A DNA stretch of 64,000 nt from Mycobacterium hubeiense (GCF_002838065.1 NZ_PIZU01000014.1:52047-116046); one strand, 5' to 3'; counted from the stretch's first letter, positions 25,245-34,475 are shown. Numbers and translations are program-made. Notes: generated by a model not told the origin, from the sequence alone.

Positions 25245-25685
25245 GTGCTGCGCTTTGATCCGTTCAGTGACCTCGACGCGTTGACCCGGGGTTTGCTAAC
25301 CGGGGCCGGATCAAGTCGGACCCCTCGGTTCATGCCCATGGATCTATGCAAGATCGACGACCACTACGTATTGACCGCCGATCTGCCCGGTGTTGATCCG
25401 GGTTCGGTGGATGTCAGTGTCGACAACGGCACTCTGACGATTTCCGCTCACCGCACCGCCCGTTCGGAGGAATCCGTCCAGTGGCTGGCCAACGAGAGAT
25501 TCTTCGGCAGCTATCGCCGGCAGCTGTCCCTCGGCGAGGGCATCGATCCGTCGGCCATCTCGGCGACGTATGAGAACGGTGTGCTGACCGTGACGATCCC
25601 GCTGGCCGAGCAGGCCAAGCCGCGCAGGATCGAAGTGGCGCACGGTGCTGACCGGAAATCGATCGAAACGAAGTCGGCCGGATAG
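25245..25685 (+). CDS. Small heat shock protein, Hsp20/alpha-crystallin family (18-kDa antigen type)
   Basis: A 146-aa chaperone. The GTG at 25245 follows AGGAGG at 25229-25234. The N-terminus LRFDPFSDLDAL and FMPMDLCKIDDHYVLTADLPGVDPGSVDV resemble the mycobacterial 18-kDa antigen. The alpha-crystallin domain spans about residues 32-128 and includes the ENGVLTVTIPL motif (GVLTVxxP signature); a short polar tail follows. It holds unfolding proteins under stress as an ATP-independent oligomer. The CIRCE element upstream predicts HrcA control and heat induction. Confidence 0.95.
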   Translation: MLRFDPFSDLDALTRGLLTGAGSSRTPRFMPMDLCKIDDHYVLTADLPGVDPGSVDVSVDNGTLTISAHRTARSEESVQWLANERFFGSYRRQLSLGEGIDPSAISATYENGVLTVTIPLAEQAKPRRIEVAHGADRKSIETKSAG

Positions 25686-25721
25686 CGGCAAGCAAGACGG
25701 GTGGCAATCCGCGACGGGTTG

Positions 25722-26147
25722 TCACCCGTCTTGCGTTGACAGGGCCACCATCAACGCCCACACCGAGCACACCACGGCGACGACCGCCAGGCCCGTGCCC
25801 ACGAAAAAGCCGTAGCCCGCGGCCACCGGGGCCTTGACGTTGATGTGGTAGTACCACACCATCAAGGCCACCAGCAGCAGCGAAATCACCAGCGCCGCAG
25901 CCGAAGCCAGGCGTGCCGACAGCCCGCGCGCGGCCATCGCCCCGGCCACGATCAACGTCGACGCCAGCAGCACGATGAGCTGGCCTGCCCCAAAACGCGG
26001 CGGCAGCACCAGGTTTCCGACCGTTCCGCCGATCGCGTTCGCGCGGCCACCGCCGTCGGCCTGGGTGGTCAGCCACGGCAGCCAGGCGCTCACGGCAAGG
26101 ATCGCCGCGCACAGGGCGACCAGCCAGCCGGGATGGGGACGGACCAT
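25722..26147 (-). CDS. Small integral membrane protein, unknown function
   Basis: A 141-aa protein with four predicted membrane segments (about residues 8-26, 55-75, 80-102 and 110-135) and few charged residues between them. After the first segment is a short extracytoplasmic loop (TTQADGGGRANAIGG). I do not recognise a named family, though the layout is common among mycobacterial four-span proteins. It converges with the Hsp20 gene and follows the alpha/beta hydrolase gene by 9 bases, so it may be co-transcribed with it. Confidence 0.8.
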   Translation of the reverse strand: MVRPHPGWLVALCAAILAVSAWLPWLTTQADGGGRANAIGGTVGNLVLPPRFGAGQLIVLLASTLIVAGAMAARGLSARLASAAALVISLLLVALMVWYYHINVKAPVAAGYGFFVGTGLAVVAVVCSVWALMVALSTQDG

Positions 26148-26156
26148 GCAATGAGA

Positions 26157-26921
26157 CTATCGGGTGTGGTGCGCCGTCCACGTCAACGCGTAATCGGCCA
26201 CGTCCTGCCAGCCGTCGACGACGGTGATCAGATGCGGCCGGTCTTCGAAGAGTTTGAAATCGGTCGGCGCAGTGGACTTCCGGTAGCGGTTGAAGTTCTC
26301 GTAGACCACCGATTCCGGCACCAAATGGTCACGGCCGCCGGCGATCAGCAGCAGCGGCGCCCGGTCGGAGTTCGCGAAGTCGACGACCGTCACGGCCTCG
26401 CGCTTGCGAGTGAGGTTGGCCGCCGCCACCTGGAACACCGGCCGGCCCGGCGCCGGGACCGCCAGTTCGGCGTACCACCTGTCCGACTCCTCGCGGGAGA
26501 CGGTGTTGGCGAACGCGTAATGGAATTCTGACGGTGTCAGCGTCACCAGGCGGTGGCGGTTGGCCGGCCGCCGAAACACCGGCCACGTCGCGCGCAACAC
26601 CGACAGCGGCGCGCGCAACACCCCGCGCGGTGCGGCGGGGGTCAGCGCGACACCGGCACGGCCCAGCCCCCGGTCGAGCAGCATCTGAGTCAACAGACCA
26701 CCGAACGAATGCCCCATCAGAATCGGCGAATCCGGCAGCGACCGGACGAACATGTCGAAATGCTCGACCAGCTCGCCGACACCGACCTCCGCGCCCCGCG
26801 GCCAGTCCGGTACATGCACGTCGTGCCCCGCCGCCTGATACCGCTCCACCCAGCCTGACCAGCTTCGCGGCGACAGCCACAGCGCGTGGATCAGCACAAT
26901 CGGGGCCTTGACGTTAGACAT
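26157..26921 (-). CDS. Alpha/beta hydrolase
   Basis: A 254-aa hydrolase. The ATG at 26921 gives the family-typical start MSNVKAPIVLIHALWLSPRSW; a longer frame exists upstream but runs into the promoter of the divergent gene. The nucleophile elbow is GHSFGG (about residues 77-82), the acid lies in GGRDHLVPESV and the histidine in DRPHLITVVDGW. It is similar to haloperoxidase/carboxylesterase-like lipases. Substrate unknown. Confidence 0.9.
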   Translation of the reverse strand: MSNVKAPIVLIHALWLSPRSWSGWVERYQAAGHDVHVPDWPRGAEVGVGELVEHFDMFVRSLPDSPILMGHSFGGLLTQMLLDRGLGRAGVALTPAAPRGVLRAPLSVLRATWPVFRRPANRHRLVTLTPSEFHYAFANTVSREESDRWYAELAVPAPGRPVFQVAAANLTRKREAVTVVDFANSDRAPLLLIAGGRDHLVPESVVYENFNRYRKSTAPTDFKLFEDRPHLITVVDGWQDVADYALTWTAHHTR

Positions 26922-26966
26922 CGTCTCTAGTGTGGAACCCCGATACTGATCAGAGGCGGTAAATCG

Positions 26967-27413
26967 ATGACAGAACTCCCCGACTGGGCTCGGCGGCTTG
27001 ACCTGTCGCCGCATCCGGAGGGCGGCTGGTACCGGGAAACCTGGCGCAGCGAGCTGACCATCCCGCAGTCGGCCCTGCCGCCGGATTACAACGGCCCGCG
27101 CAGCACCGGCACCGCGATCCTGTTCCTGCTCATGCCGCATCAACTGTCGGCGTGGCATACCGTGCGCAGCGCGGAACTCTGGCTCTATCACCGGGGAAGT
27201 CCGCTACTGCTCGAGGCCGGGCCCGAACAGTCCTCTGCCACAACGTATCTGCTGGGGTGCGACATCCTGGGCGGCGCCTACCCTCAGCTGGTTGTGCCGC
27301 CAGGGCACTGGCAGCGTGCCCGGCCGCGGGACGACGAGCCCAGCCTGGTCAGCTGTGTGGTGGTGCCGGGTTTCGACTACGCCGATTTCGCGCTGGCCGC
27401 GCCTACGGAGTAA
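26967..27413 (+). CDS. Cupin-5 (DUF985) family protein
   Basis: A 148-aa protein. It has the family features: HPEGGWYRETWRS near the N-terminus, ILFLLMPHQLSAWHTVRSAELWLYHRGSP in the middle and PPGHWQRARP, all within one cupin barrel. The family is widespread and mostly uncharacterised; some members are called RmlC-like. It is divergent from the hydrolase gene, and its 3' end overlaps the convergent VOC gene by 11 bases. Confidence 0.92.
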   Translation: MTELPDWARRLDLSPHPEGGWYRETWRSELTIPQSALPPDYNGPRSTGTAILFLLMPHQLSAWHTVRSAELWLYHRGSPLLLEAGPEQSSATTYLLGCDILGGAYPQLVVPPGHWQRARPRDDEPSLVSCVVVPGFDYADFALAAPTE

Positions 27414-28158
27414 GCGAGGACAGGTTGAATCCGGCGCCGGTGGGGTCGGCGACGGCGGCCAGCCGGCCGTATGGGGTGTCCTCGGCCGGCCGGATCACGC
27501 TGCCGCCGTTGGCGGTGATCACCTCGATCGTCTTGTCGACGTCTTCGGCGCCCAGGAAGAAGGACCACGTCGACTGATCTTCGTCGGCCATCACGCCCAG
27601 CAGCGCTTCACCATCGAACATCGCTGTGCTGTAACGGAATTCGTCGGTGTCGGACACGGTGTCGAGCTGCCACCCGAACACCTGGCGGTAGAAGTCCAGC
27701 GCCTTGCCGTAGTCGCTGGTGGTGAGCTGGAAGTACACGGGCGCGCCGGCCTCGCCGACGACCTCGAAGCCCTGGTGCCCGGTCGGCTGCCACAGCCCGA
27801 CGAATGCGCCGGTGGGATCGGTCAGCATGCCCATGAAGCCCTTGTCCTTGACCTCCATGGGCTCCATGCAGGCGCTGGCTCCGGCGGCGACGGCCTTGGC
27901 CACGGTGGCGTTGACGTCGGCGGTGTGAAGGTAGGTGGTCCAGCCGTCGGGGCTGTTCCATTGCGGGTCGTTGTACATCAGCCCGGCCACCGGCTTGCCG
28001 TCCTTGAAGGCGTTGACGTAGCCGCCGTAGTCCGGGCCCGCCGATTCGAAGGTCCAGCCGAAGACCGCGCCGTAGAACTGCTGGGCGCGGTCGACGTCGG
28101 AGGTCGACAGGTCGATCCAGGCCGGGGCGCCGATGGGTGCGGTCTTGCGAATGCTCAC
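27403..28158 (-). CDS. Two-domain VOC (glyoxalase/bleomycin-resistance fold) protein
   Basis: A 251-aa protein made of two VOC modules: residues about 10-125 (GAPAWIDLSTSDVDRAQQFYGAVFGWTFE) and about 135-248 (GAPVYFQLTTSDYGKALDFYRQVFGWQLD). Each has the paired beta-alpha-beta-beta-beta units and FYxxVFGW pattern. VOC proteins bind a metal and act as lyases, dioxygenases or resistance proteins. The combination resembles the actinobacterial VOC family annotated as hydroxylase-like, with no settled reaction. Confidence 0.9.
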   Translation of the reverse strand: MSIRKTAPIGAPAWIDLSTSDVDRAQQFYGAVFGWTFESAGPDYGGYVNAFKDGKPVAGLMYNDPQWNSPDGWTTYLHTADVNATVAKAVAAGASACMEPMEVKDKGFMGMLTDPTGAFVGLWQPTGHQGFEVVGEAGAPVYFQLTTSDYGKALDFYRQVFGWQLDTVSDTDEFRYSTAMFDGEALLGVMADEDQSTWSFFLGAEDVDKTIEVITANGGSVIRPAEDTPYGRLAAVADPTGAGFNLSSLTP

Positions 28159-28226
28159 GGTGGTCTCCTTGGGTAGTCGGTCATCGGTGTTGACCCCCGC
28201 CGCCGCCCAAACTCATCGCGCTCGCT

Positions 28227-28287
28227 CGCGAAACTGTAGTTGTCGCGCGAAAGGTCGAGTGGGGACCTCGATAACGACAGTCTCGCG
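28227..28287. terminator. Long imperfect hairpin downstream of the amidohydrolase operon
   Basis: CGCGAAACTGTAGTTGTCG (28227-28245) pairs with 28269-28287 at 16 of 19 positions. An inner stem AGGTC/GACCT (28252-28256, 28264-28268) encloses loop GAGTGGG. It starts 5 bases after the amidohydrolase stop (minus strand), a natural end for the long minus-strand catabolic transcript. Confidence 0.6.
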
Positions 28288-28292
28288 GCGTG

Positions 28293-29189
28293 CTACTGAC
28301 GCACGCCCAGCACCCGCAGCGCGTTCTCTTTGAAGATCAGCGGCAGCACCGCCGGGTCGAGGTCCAGCGTCTCGAAATCCCGCCGCCAGCGGTCCATCTG
28401 GATATACGGGTAATCGGTACCGAACAGCACCTTGGTGCGAAGCTGGCGGCTCGCGGCGCGGACCAGCTGCGGTGGGAAGTACTTCGGCGACCAGCCGGAC
28501 AGGTCGATGTAGACGTTCGACTTGTGCGTGGCGATGGAGATCTGCGCGTCCACCCACGGCACCGCCGGGTGCGCCATGACGATCGTCAGCTCCGGAAAGT
28601 CGGCCGCCACGTCGTCGAGCAGCATCGGATCGGAGTAGCGCAATTTGATGCCGTGTCCGCCGGGCAGCCCGGCGCCCATCCCGGTCTGCCCGGTGTGGAA
28701 CAGCGCGGGCACACCGGCCTCGGCGATGGCGGCATAGATCGGGTAGAACGACCGGTCGTTGGGCTCGAACGCCTGCATGCTGGGGTGGAACTTGAAACCC
28801 TTGACGCCGAAGTCGTTGACCAGCATGTGCACCCGGTGCACCGCCCGCCTGCCCTGCCACGGGTCGACGCTGCCGAACGGGATCAGCACATCGTTGTTGC
28901 GCACCGCCCCCGCGACCAGATCCTCGACCGAGTTGGGCACATGCCCCATCCCCGACCGCGCGTCGATGGTGAACACGACCGCCGCGGTGTTGCGCTGCCG
29001 GTAGTGGTCGGCCAGCGCGTCGACACTGGACAGCGCGCCCGGCGTCATCTTGAAGTACTTCTCGGTGGCCTCCACCAGGGCGTCGTCGTACGCCTTGTGC
29101 CCGTGGCTGTCGACCTCCACGTGCGTGTGGATGTCGACGGCCGCGATGCGGTCGAAATCTATTCCGTATTCGTACTTCTGGCTCGCCAT
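28293..29189 (-). CDS. Amidohydrolase-2 family protein (decarboxylase/hydrolase TIM barrel)
   Basis: A 298-aa metal-dependent enzyme of the amidohydrolase-2 (ACMSD-like) family. Ligand motifs are DIHTHVE (HxH, about residues 19-21), a histidine in KGFKFHPSMQAF, a histidine in VMAHPAVPW and an aspartate in FGTDYPYIQ. Such enzymes decarboxylate or hydrolyse ring-derived acids with a bound metal. It is the last gene of the minus-strand run 28293-39539 and follows the aldehyde dehydrogenase gene by 6 bases. The specific substrate is unknown. Confidence 0.9.
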   Translation of the reverse strand: MASQKYEYGIDFDRIAAVDIHTHVEVDSHGHKAYDDALVEATEKYFKMTPGALSSVDALADHYRQRNTAAVVFTIDARSGMGHVPNSVEDLVAGAVRNNDVLIPFGSVDPWQGRRAVHRVHMLVNDFGVKGFKFHPSMQAFEPNDRSFYPIYAAIAEAGVPALFHTGQTGMGAGLPGGHGIKLRYSDPMLLDDVAADFPELTIVMAHPAVPWVDAQISIATHKSNVYIDLSGWSPKYFPPQLVRAASRQLRTKVLFGTDYPYIQMDRWRRDFETLDLDPAVLPLIFKENALRVLGVRQ

Positions 29190-29195
29190 GCCCGG

Positions 29196-30632
29196 CTATC
29201 CGGCGGCCGCCTCCGGCGCATAACCGAGCGCGGCCTTGACCTCCAGGTACTCCTCGAAGCCGAATTCGCTCCACTCGCGGCCGTTGCCGCTGCGCTTGTA
29301 ACCACCGAACGGCGCGTTCATGTCGAACGCGTGGTTGATCGCCACCGAACCGGCGCGAATCCGGCGGGCCACCGCCCGCGCCTTGTCCAGATCTGCGGCC
29401 GAAACGTAACCGGCCAGACCGTATTCGGTGTCGTTGGCAATCTCGATCGCCTGGTCGAGATCGTCGTAGCCGAGGATGCACAGCACCGGCCCGAAGATCT
29501 CCTCGCGGGCGATGGTCATGTCGTTGGTGACGTTCGCGAACACCGTCGGCTTGACGTAGTACCCCGTGTCCAGTCCGTCCGGACGGCCGACGCCGCCGAC
29601 GACGACCGTCGCGCCCTCGTCGATGCCCTTCTGGATCAGCCCCTGGATCTTGTCGAACTGCGCCTTGGACGCGACGGGTCCGATAGCGGTCTTGTCATCG
29701 GGGTCGCCGACCTTCACCTGCGACGCGGTCTGTCGCGCGATCTCGACTGCCTCGTCCATCCGCGAGTTCGGCACCAGCATGCGCGACGGTGCGTTACAGC
29801 TCTGACCGCTGTTGAGCATCATCGTCGTGACGCCGGCGGCCACGCTCTTGGCGAAGTCCTCATCGTCGAGCACGATGTTGGGGCTCTTGCCGCCGAGCTC
29901 CTGGGTCACCCGCTTCACCGTCGGCGCGGCGTTGCGGGCGACGTCGATGCCGGCCCGCGTCGAGCCGGTGAACGACACCATGTCGATATCGGGGTGGCTC
30001 GAAAGTGCCACGCCAACACCGGGTCCGTCGCCGAAGACCATGTTGTACACGCCGGCCGGAACCCCCGCCGCGTCGATGATCTCGGTGAAGATCTGACCGG
30101 AGTACGGCGCCACTTCGGACGGCTTGAGGACGACCGTGCAGCCGGTCGCCAGCGCGGGATACGCCTTGCAGGCGATCTGGTTGATCGGCCAGTTCCACGG
30201 CGTGATCAGCCCGCAGACGCCGATCGGCTCCTTCACCACCAGCGTGGAGCCGTGCTGCTCCTCGAACTCATAGTTCTTGAGCACGTCGATGGCCGTCGCC
30301 AGGTGCCCCATGCCCAGCGCCACCTGCGGCCCGGATGCCAGCGAGGCGGGCGCGCCCATCTCCTCGCTGACCGCGTCGGCGAGGTCGCCGGCCCGCTTGG
30401 AGTACTCGGCCATGATCGCCTGCAGCAGGTCCAGGCGCTCCTCGCGTGTGGACTGCGAGTACGTCGCGAACGCCTTCCGCGCCGCTTTGACCGCCTTGTC
30501 GACGTCGGCCGCCGAGCCGATCGCGATCTTGCCGGACACCTGCTCGGTGGTCGGATTGTCGACATCGAGGGTCTTCGGCTCGACCGGATCGACCCACTGG
30601 CCGTCGATGTAGAACTTCAGATATTCGCGCAT
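29196..30632 (-). CDS. Aldehyde dehydrogenase (NAD(P)-dependent)
   Basis: A 478-aa ALDH. The ATG at 30632 (MREYLKFYIDGQWVDP) is preferred over one 18 bases upstream because a purine-rich ribosome binding site (GAGAGGG) lies before it. Features: cofactor-binding TPWNWP (about 150), FTGSTRAGIDV (about 226), the glutamate in TQELGGKSPNIV (about 250), and the catalytic cysteine in SGQSCNAPSR (about 285). It oxidises an aldehyde to an acid, likely feeding CoA activation in the surrounding pathway. Confidence 0.95.
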   Translation of the reverse strand: MREYLKFYIDGQWVDPVEPKTLDVDNPTTEQVSGKIAIGSAADVDKAVKAARKAFATYSQSTREERLDLLQAIMAEYSKRAGDLADAVSEEMGAPASLASGPQVALGMGHLATAIDVLKNYEFEEQHGSTLVVKEPIGVCGLITPWNWPINQIACKAYPALATGCTVVLKPSEVAPYSGQIFTEIIDAAGVPAGVYNMVFGDGPGVGVALSSHPDIDMVSFTGSTRAGIDVARNAAPTVKRVTQELGGKSPNIVLDDEDFAKSVAAGVTTMMLNSGQSCNAPSRMLVPNSRMDEAVEIARQTASQVKVGDPDDKTAIGPVASKAQFDKIQGLIQKGIDEGATVVVGGVGRPDGLDTGYYVKPTVFANVTNDMTIAREEIFGPVLCILGYDDLDQAIEIANDTEYGLAGYVSAADLDKARAVARRIRAGSVAINHAFDMNAPFGGYKRSGNGREWSEFGFEEYLEVKAALGYAPEAAAG

Positions 30633-30659
30633 GGCCTTACCCTCTCTCAAAACCCTGCC

Positions 30660-32372
30660 CTACTGGGTGCCTTCTGCATACCAGGTCCGGAATCGGTCGT
30701 ACTTGGGCATCTCCTCGGAGTTGGCCTTGGGATCGATGCACACATGCACCACACCGACTTTGCCACTGGCGTAGGCGCGCGCAATGGCGGGTCCGATCTC
30801 GTCTTCCTTCTCGACATATTCACCGTGGCAGCCGAACCCCTCGGCGATCTTGTCCATCCGGACGTCCTTGCTCCAGTGCACGCCGGGCTGCGGGGACGGC
30901 TGGGTGAACGTGCGCTTGTACACGCCGACCTCCAGGCCCCACTGGTGGTCGACGCCGACCACACAGACCAGAGGCAGGCCTTCACGCTGCGCGGTCTCCA
31001 GCTCGGCGATATGGAACAAGAACGCCGAGTCGCTGGTGAGCAGCATGACCGGCCGCTTGCGGCCCTCGGCGACCGAAGCGCCGATCGCATACGGCAGGCC
31101 GGTGCCGAGGTGGCCGAAGTTCTGATTCCAGATCACGTCGCGCGGCTTGGATTGCGAGTACGTCCAACCGAAGATCACGGTTGCACCGCCATCGCGCACC
31201 ATGATGCCGTCGTCCAGTTCGTTGAACGCCTTGGTGGCTTCAACGATGTAGCGCGCGGGATGTATCGGCGAGCGGCCCGACGGCGCACTCGCGGCAAGTT
31301 GTGCGAGTTCTTCGGCGTCAGCCTTGACCAAGCGGTCCAGGTTGGCCGCCGGCGCGCGTGGGGTATCCCGGAGAGCCTCGACGAGTTGCGGTACGACACC
31401 GCGCAGATCGCCGACGAGCGGCACGTCGAACGTGCGGTTGACACCGATGGCGGTTGGGTCCTGCTCGACGTAGACCCATTTGCGGTTGGCGTCGTTTCCG
31501 GCCCAGTGCTGGGTCCGGCCGTAGTGCATGGGCTCACCGAGCTCGGTGCCCAGCGCGACACACAGGTCGGATTCCTCAACTGCCTCGTTGGCGGCTGGAG
31601 AGAACAGGTAGGGAAATGTCCGGTCCTCCAGTCCCGGGATGTACGACGTGCCTCCGGAGGTCTGGATCACCGGGCAGGCCATCAGGTCGGCCAGTTCCTT
31701 GACCGCAGCCTGGGTGCGTGACGTGTGAACGCCGTGTCCCACCAACAGGATTGGGCTTTTCGCCTCCCGGATCAGCCGTGCCGCCTCGGCGACCTCGGGC
31801 GCGCCGGCGCCCTGGTTGACCAGACGATAGGCGCTGGGCGGCAACGGATCCGGCACGTCGAGTTCCTCGAGCAGCACGTGCGCCGGGTACTCGATGTAGG
31901 ACGGGCCCGGGGTGCCGGACATGGCTTTGCGGATGGCCTCGCGGACGATCTCATCGGTCTGGTCGGGGTACTCGATCGACGCGCTGTACTTCACCGACGG
32001 CGCGAAAAGTGGTTCCTGGCGGACGAACTGGATACGGCCGCGACGGACGCGGCGTTCGGTGATGCGGGCCCGCTGGCCACCGAGGAAGATCACCGGCGAG
32101 TTCTCCACCTTCGCGCATTGGATCGCCCCGGCGATGTTGGCCATGCCCGGGCCAAGAGTGCCGATGCACAGGCCCGGTCCGCCGGTCATGCGGGACACGG
32201 CCTCGGCCATGAACCCGGCGCTGAGCTCGTGGTGCGGCGCGACGACCGACCAGCCGCGGGCGTCGGCTTCGGCGAACATGTGCACGAAGTTGGGGTCCGG
32301 GATGCCGAACAGCGTGTTGACGCCCTCGGCCTCGAACAAGTCCAGGATGCGTTTGTAGACAGGGACACCCAT
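30660..32372 (-). CDS. Thiamine-diphosphate-dependent enzyme (acetolactate synthase-like)
   Basis: A 570-aa protein with the three-domain layout of the ALS/POX family: N-terminal Pyr domain with the cofactor-activating glutamate (HHELSAGFMAEAVSR, about residues 47-60), a middle domain, and a C-terminal PP domain (about 370-540). The metal/TPP motif is altered: the usual GDG...NN reads LTSDSAFLF ... VVGVDHQWG, so the aspartate is kept but NN becomes VD. It may use the residues differently or bind cofactor weakly. It lies among the acyl-CoA dehydrogenases and could handle a 2-oxo acid or acyl-CoA. Confidence 0.88.
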   Translation of the reverse strand: MGVPVYKRILDLFEAEGVNTLFGIPDPNFVHMFAEADARGWSVVAPHHELSAGFMAEAVSRMTGGPGLCIGTLGPGMANIAGAIQCAKVENSPVIFLGGQRARITERRVRRGRIQFVRQEPLFAPSVKYSASIEYPDQTDEIVREAIRKAMSGTPGPSYIEYPAHVLLEELDVPDPLPPSAYRLVNQGAGAPEVAEAARLIREAKSPILLVGHGVHTSRTQAAVKELADLMACPVIQTSGGTSYIPGLEDRTFPYLFSPAANEAVEESDLCVALGTELGEPMHYGRTQHWAGNDANRKWVYVEQDPTAIGVNRTFDVPLVGDLRGVVPQLVEALRDTPRAPAANLDRLVKADAEELAQLAASAPSGRSPIHPARYIVEATKAFNELDDGIMVRDGGATVIFGWTYSQSKPRDVIWNQNFGHLGTGLPYAIGASVAEGRKRPVMLLTSDSAFLFHIAELETAQREGLPLVCVVGVDHQWGLEVGVYKRTFTQPSPQPGVHWSKDVRMDKIAEGFGCHGEYVEKEDEIGPAIARAYASGKVGVVHVCIDPKANSEEMPKYDRFRTWYAEGTQ

Positions 32373-32385
32373 TGATGAAACTCCT

Positions 32386-33336
32386 TTATCGGTAGCGTTT
32401 GGCTAGTGCTTTGCGGTGCGCGGTCGGCGAACCGAACAGGGAACGGTTGAGCGCGGCACGTTTGAGGTACACGTGAATGCCGCTCTCCCACGTGTATCCG
32501 ATACCGCCGTGTAACTGCATGGCCTTGCCGACGACGTCGACCGCGGCGCCGCAGGCGTAGGCCTTGGCCATGGACGGTGTGCCGTCGAGATTCCCTCCGA
32601 CGACGGCTTCCACTGCGGCGCTGACGAGTTGACGAGCGACTTTTGTCTGCACCAGCATGTCGGCGCACGCGTGTTTGACAGCCTGAAAGGAGCCGATCGG
32701 CTGGCCGAACTGGTGGCGCACCTTCGCGTAGGACACGGTGGCAGCGAGCATGGCTTCGGCGAGGCCGAGGCTGTCGGCTGCGATCGCGGTGGCTGCGCGG
32801 TCGTGGAGCTTTCGGACCTGCGCATCGGGATCGCCGTGAAACCGGAGGGTCTCTGAGGGCTTTACCGCAGACACCGCGGCCAGCCGGCGGGTCTCGTCGA
32901 GCACCGGCCGCGCGGTGATCGACGGATTGGTGACCGCGACGGAGCCATCCGCTACGACGAGGATGCAATCCGTGCCCTCGGCGTCGGGCACAAAGTCCAG
33001 CGATTCCAGCGCGACGGCCACCCTGACCGCGCCCGACGCGACCTCAGCCAGCAGCCTGTTGCGAATATCGCTGGGCTCCACGGCATTCAGTACAGCGACA
33101 GCGAGCACGGCGCTGCCCAGATAGCTGCTCGAAGTTGCGGCGCGACCCATCTCTTCGCAGATGACCGCGGTCTCGGCGAACGACGCGCCCGCGCCGCCGA
33201 ACTCCTCGGGCACCTCGAGACCCGTCCAGCCGGCGTCCACGAGGGTCGGCCACTCGACGGTTCGATCCTTGGCGAGCAGCTCACCCGCCACCGATCGGAG
33301 TTCGGCGTGGAATTCCGCGAATTCACGTGTCGTCAT
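32386..33336 (-). CDS. Acyl-CoA dehydrogenase, small subunit type (316 aa)
   Basis: A 316-aa member of the ACAD family, shorter than the usual 380 aa. The ATG at 33336 overlaps the stop of the next ACAD gene (ATGA). The sequence has an N-terminal helical domain (EVPEEFGGAGASFAETAVICEEMGRA) and a C-terminal domain (FGQPIGSFQAVKHACADMLVQTKVARQLV and LHGGIGYTWESGIHVYLKRA), with a shortened centre. Paired short and long ACADs in actinobacteria form alpha2beta2 enzymes acting on bulky ring-bearing CoA thioesters, such as the FadE pairs of sterol degradation. Confidence 0.92.
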   Translation of the reverse strand: MTTREFAEFHAELRSVAGELLAKDRTVEWPTLVDAGWTGLEVPEEFGGAGASFAETAVICEEMGRAATSSSYLGSAVLAVAVLNAVEPSDIRNRLLAEVASGAVRVAVALESLDFVPDAEGTDCILVVADGSVAVTNPSITARPVLDETRRLAAVSAVKPSETLRFHGDPDAQVRKLHDRAATAIAADSLGLAEAMLAATVSYAKVRHQFGQPIGSFQAVKHACADMLVQTKVARQLVSAAVEAVVGGNLDGTPSMAKAYACGAAVDVVGKAMQLHGGIGYTWESGIHVYLKRAALNRSLFGSPTAHRKALAKRYR

Positions 33337-34475
33337 CGCGGTAGCCCCAATCCGCGTTCGCCGATGATGCTGCGCTGGATCTCGCTGGACCCGCCCGGGA
33401 TGGTCCACTCCCATGAGCCGATGAAGTCAAGCATCCACGCGCCGGATTCCCATCCGCTCGACATCGGCTTGGACAGCTGTGTGTGGCTCGCCAATCCGGT
33501 CGTTTCCACGGCGAAATCGGTCATGCGCTGCAGAAGTTCGCTGTAGAACAGCTTGACGATGGACGCGTCGGCAGGGCCGGCGACGCCGGCTTCGGTGTCT
33601 TCCACCAGTTTTCGGCACAGCCCCCGCAACCCGGTGAGCTCGATCTCGAATTGTGCGAGCCGGTCGGCTACCAGCGGATCGTCGGTCGGGCATTCCTCGA
33701 CCAGCCACCTAAAGCCCGCGTTGCCGAGGCGCTCCGCGAGTTCCAGCATCGTCATACCGCGTTCGGCGCCCAGGGTTGCCTGGGCGACTTGCCATCCGGC
33801 GTTCTCCTCGCCGACGAGGTTGGCCGCCGGGATGGCGACATCGTTGAGGAAGATCTCGCAGAAGTGGGAGTCGCCGATCGCGTTGCGGATGGGCCGCACC
33901 TCGATGCCGGGCGTGGTCATATCGAGCAGGAAGTACGAAATGCCATGGCGCTTGGGCGCATCGGGGTCGGTCCGGGCGAGCAGCAGGCACCAGTCGGCGT
34001 GCATGCCGCCGCTGGCCCACAGTTTCTGGCCGTTGACCACGAAGGTGTCACCTTCGCGCCGGGCCGTGGTGCGCAGGCTGGCCAGGTCGGACCCTGCTTC
34101 GGGCTCGGAGAAGCCCTGCACCCAGATTTCACCGTCAAGGATCGCCGGCAGGTGCCGCCGACGCTGCTCCTCGGTGCCCGCCGCGAGCAATGTCGATGCG
34201 GCGTGGTGGATTCCGACGAACGCCAACACCAGCCGCGGCGCATCGTGCGCGGCCAATTCCTGGTACAGCACGATCTGATCGGCGACCGACATGCCGCCGC
34301 CCCACTCTTTGGGCCAGTGCGGCACCGCAAAGCCCGCACTGTGCAACTCGGCGAACCAGGCCTTCTGGACGGCGACGAATTCCTCATCCCCGGCGCCGGT
34401 TTGCGTCTGCCGCCAATTCTTCGGGATGTGCTCGGCACACCACTGACGCACGTGCTGCCGAAAGTCGCCTGTCAT
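33333..34475 (-). CDS. Acyl-CoA dehydrogenase, large subunit type (380 aa)
   Basis: A 380-aa ACAD with the full domain set. It has an N-terminal helical domain (VPHWPKEWGGGMSVADQIVLYQELA), a central beta domain with FAD-binding elements (QGFSEPEAGSDLASLRTTARREGD), and a C-terminal domain ending in WTIPGGSSEIQRSIIGERGLGLPR. It is coupled to the short ACAD downstream (ATGA) and to an oxidoreductase gene upstream, and likely forms a heteromer with its short partner. It would introduce a double bond next to a CoA thioester using FAD. Confidence 0.94.
   Translation of the reverse strand: MTGDFRQHVRQWCAEHIPKNWRQTQTGAGDEEFVAVQKAWFAELHSAGFAVPHWPKEWGGGMSVADQIVLYQELAAHDAPRLVLAFVGIHHAASTLLAAGTEEQRRRHLPAILDGEIWVQGFSEPEAGSDLASLRTTARREGDTFVVNGQKLWASGGMHADWCLLLARTDPDAPKRHGISYFLLDMTTPGIEVRPIRNAIGDSHFCEIFLNDVAIPAANLVGEENAGWQVAQATLGAERGMTMLELAERLGNAGFRWLVEECPTDDPLVADRLAQFEIELTGLRGLCRKLVEDTEAGVAGPADASIVKLFYSELLQRMTDFAVETTGLASHTQLSKPMSSGWESGAWMLDFIGSWEWTIPGGSSEIQRSIIGERGLGLPR

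Noticed and set aside
28290..31721. A 3.4-kb uninterrupted plus-strand frame
   Set aside because: It runs antisense to the amidohydrolase, aldehyde dehydrogenase and TPP genes, and its translation is Arg/His/Asp-rich low-quality sequence typical of the complementary strand of high-GC codons.
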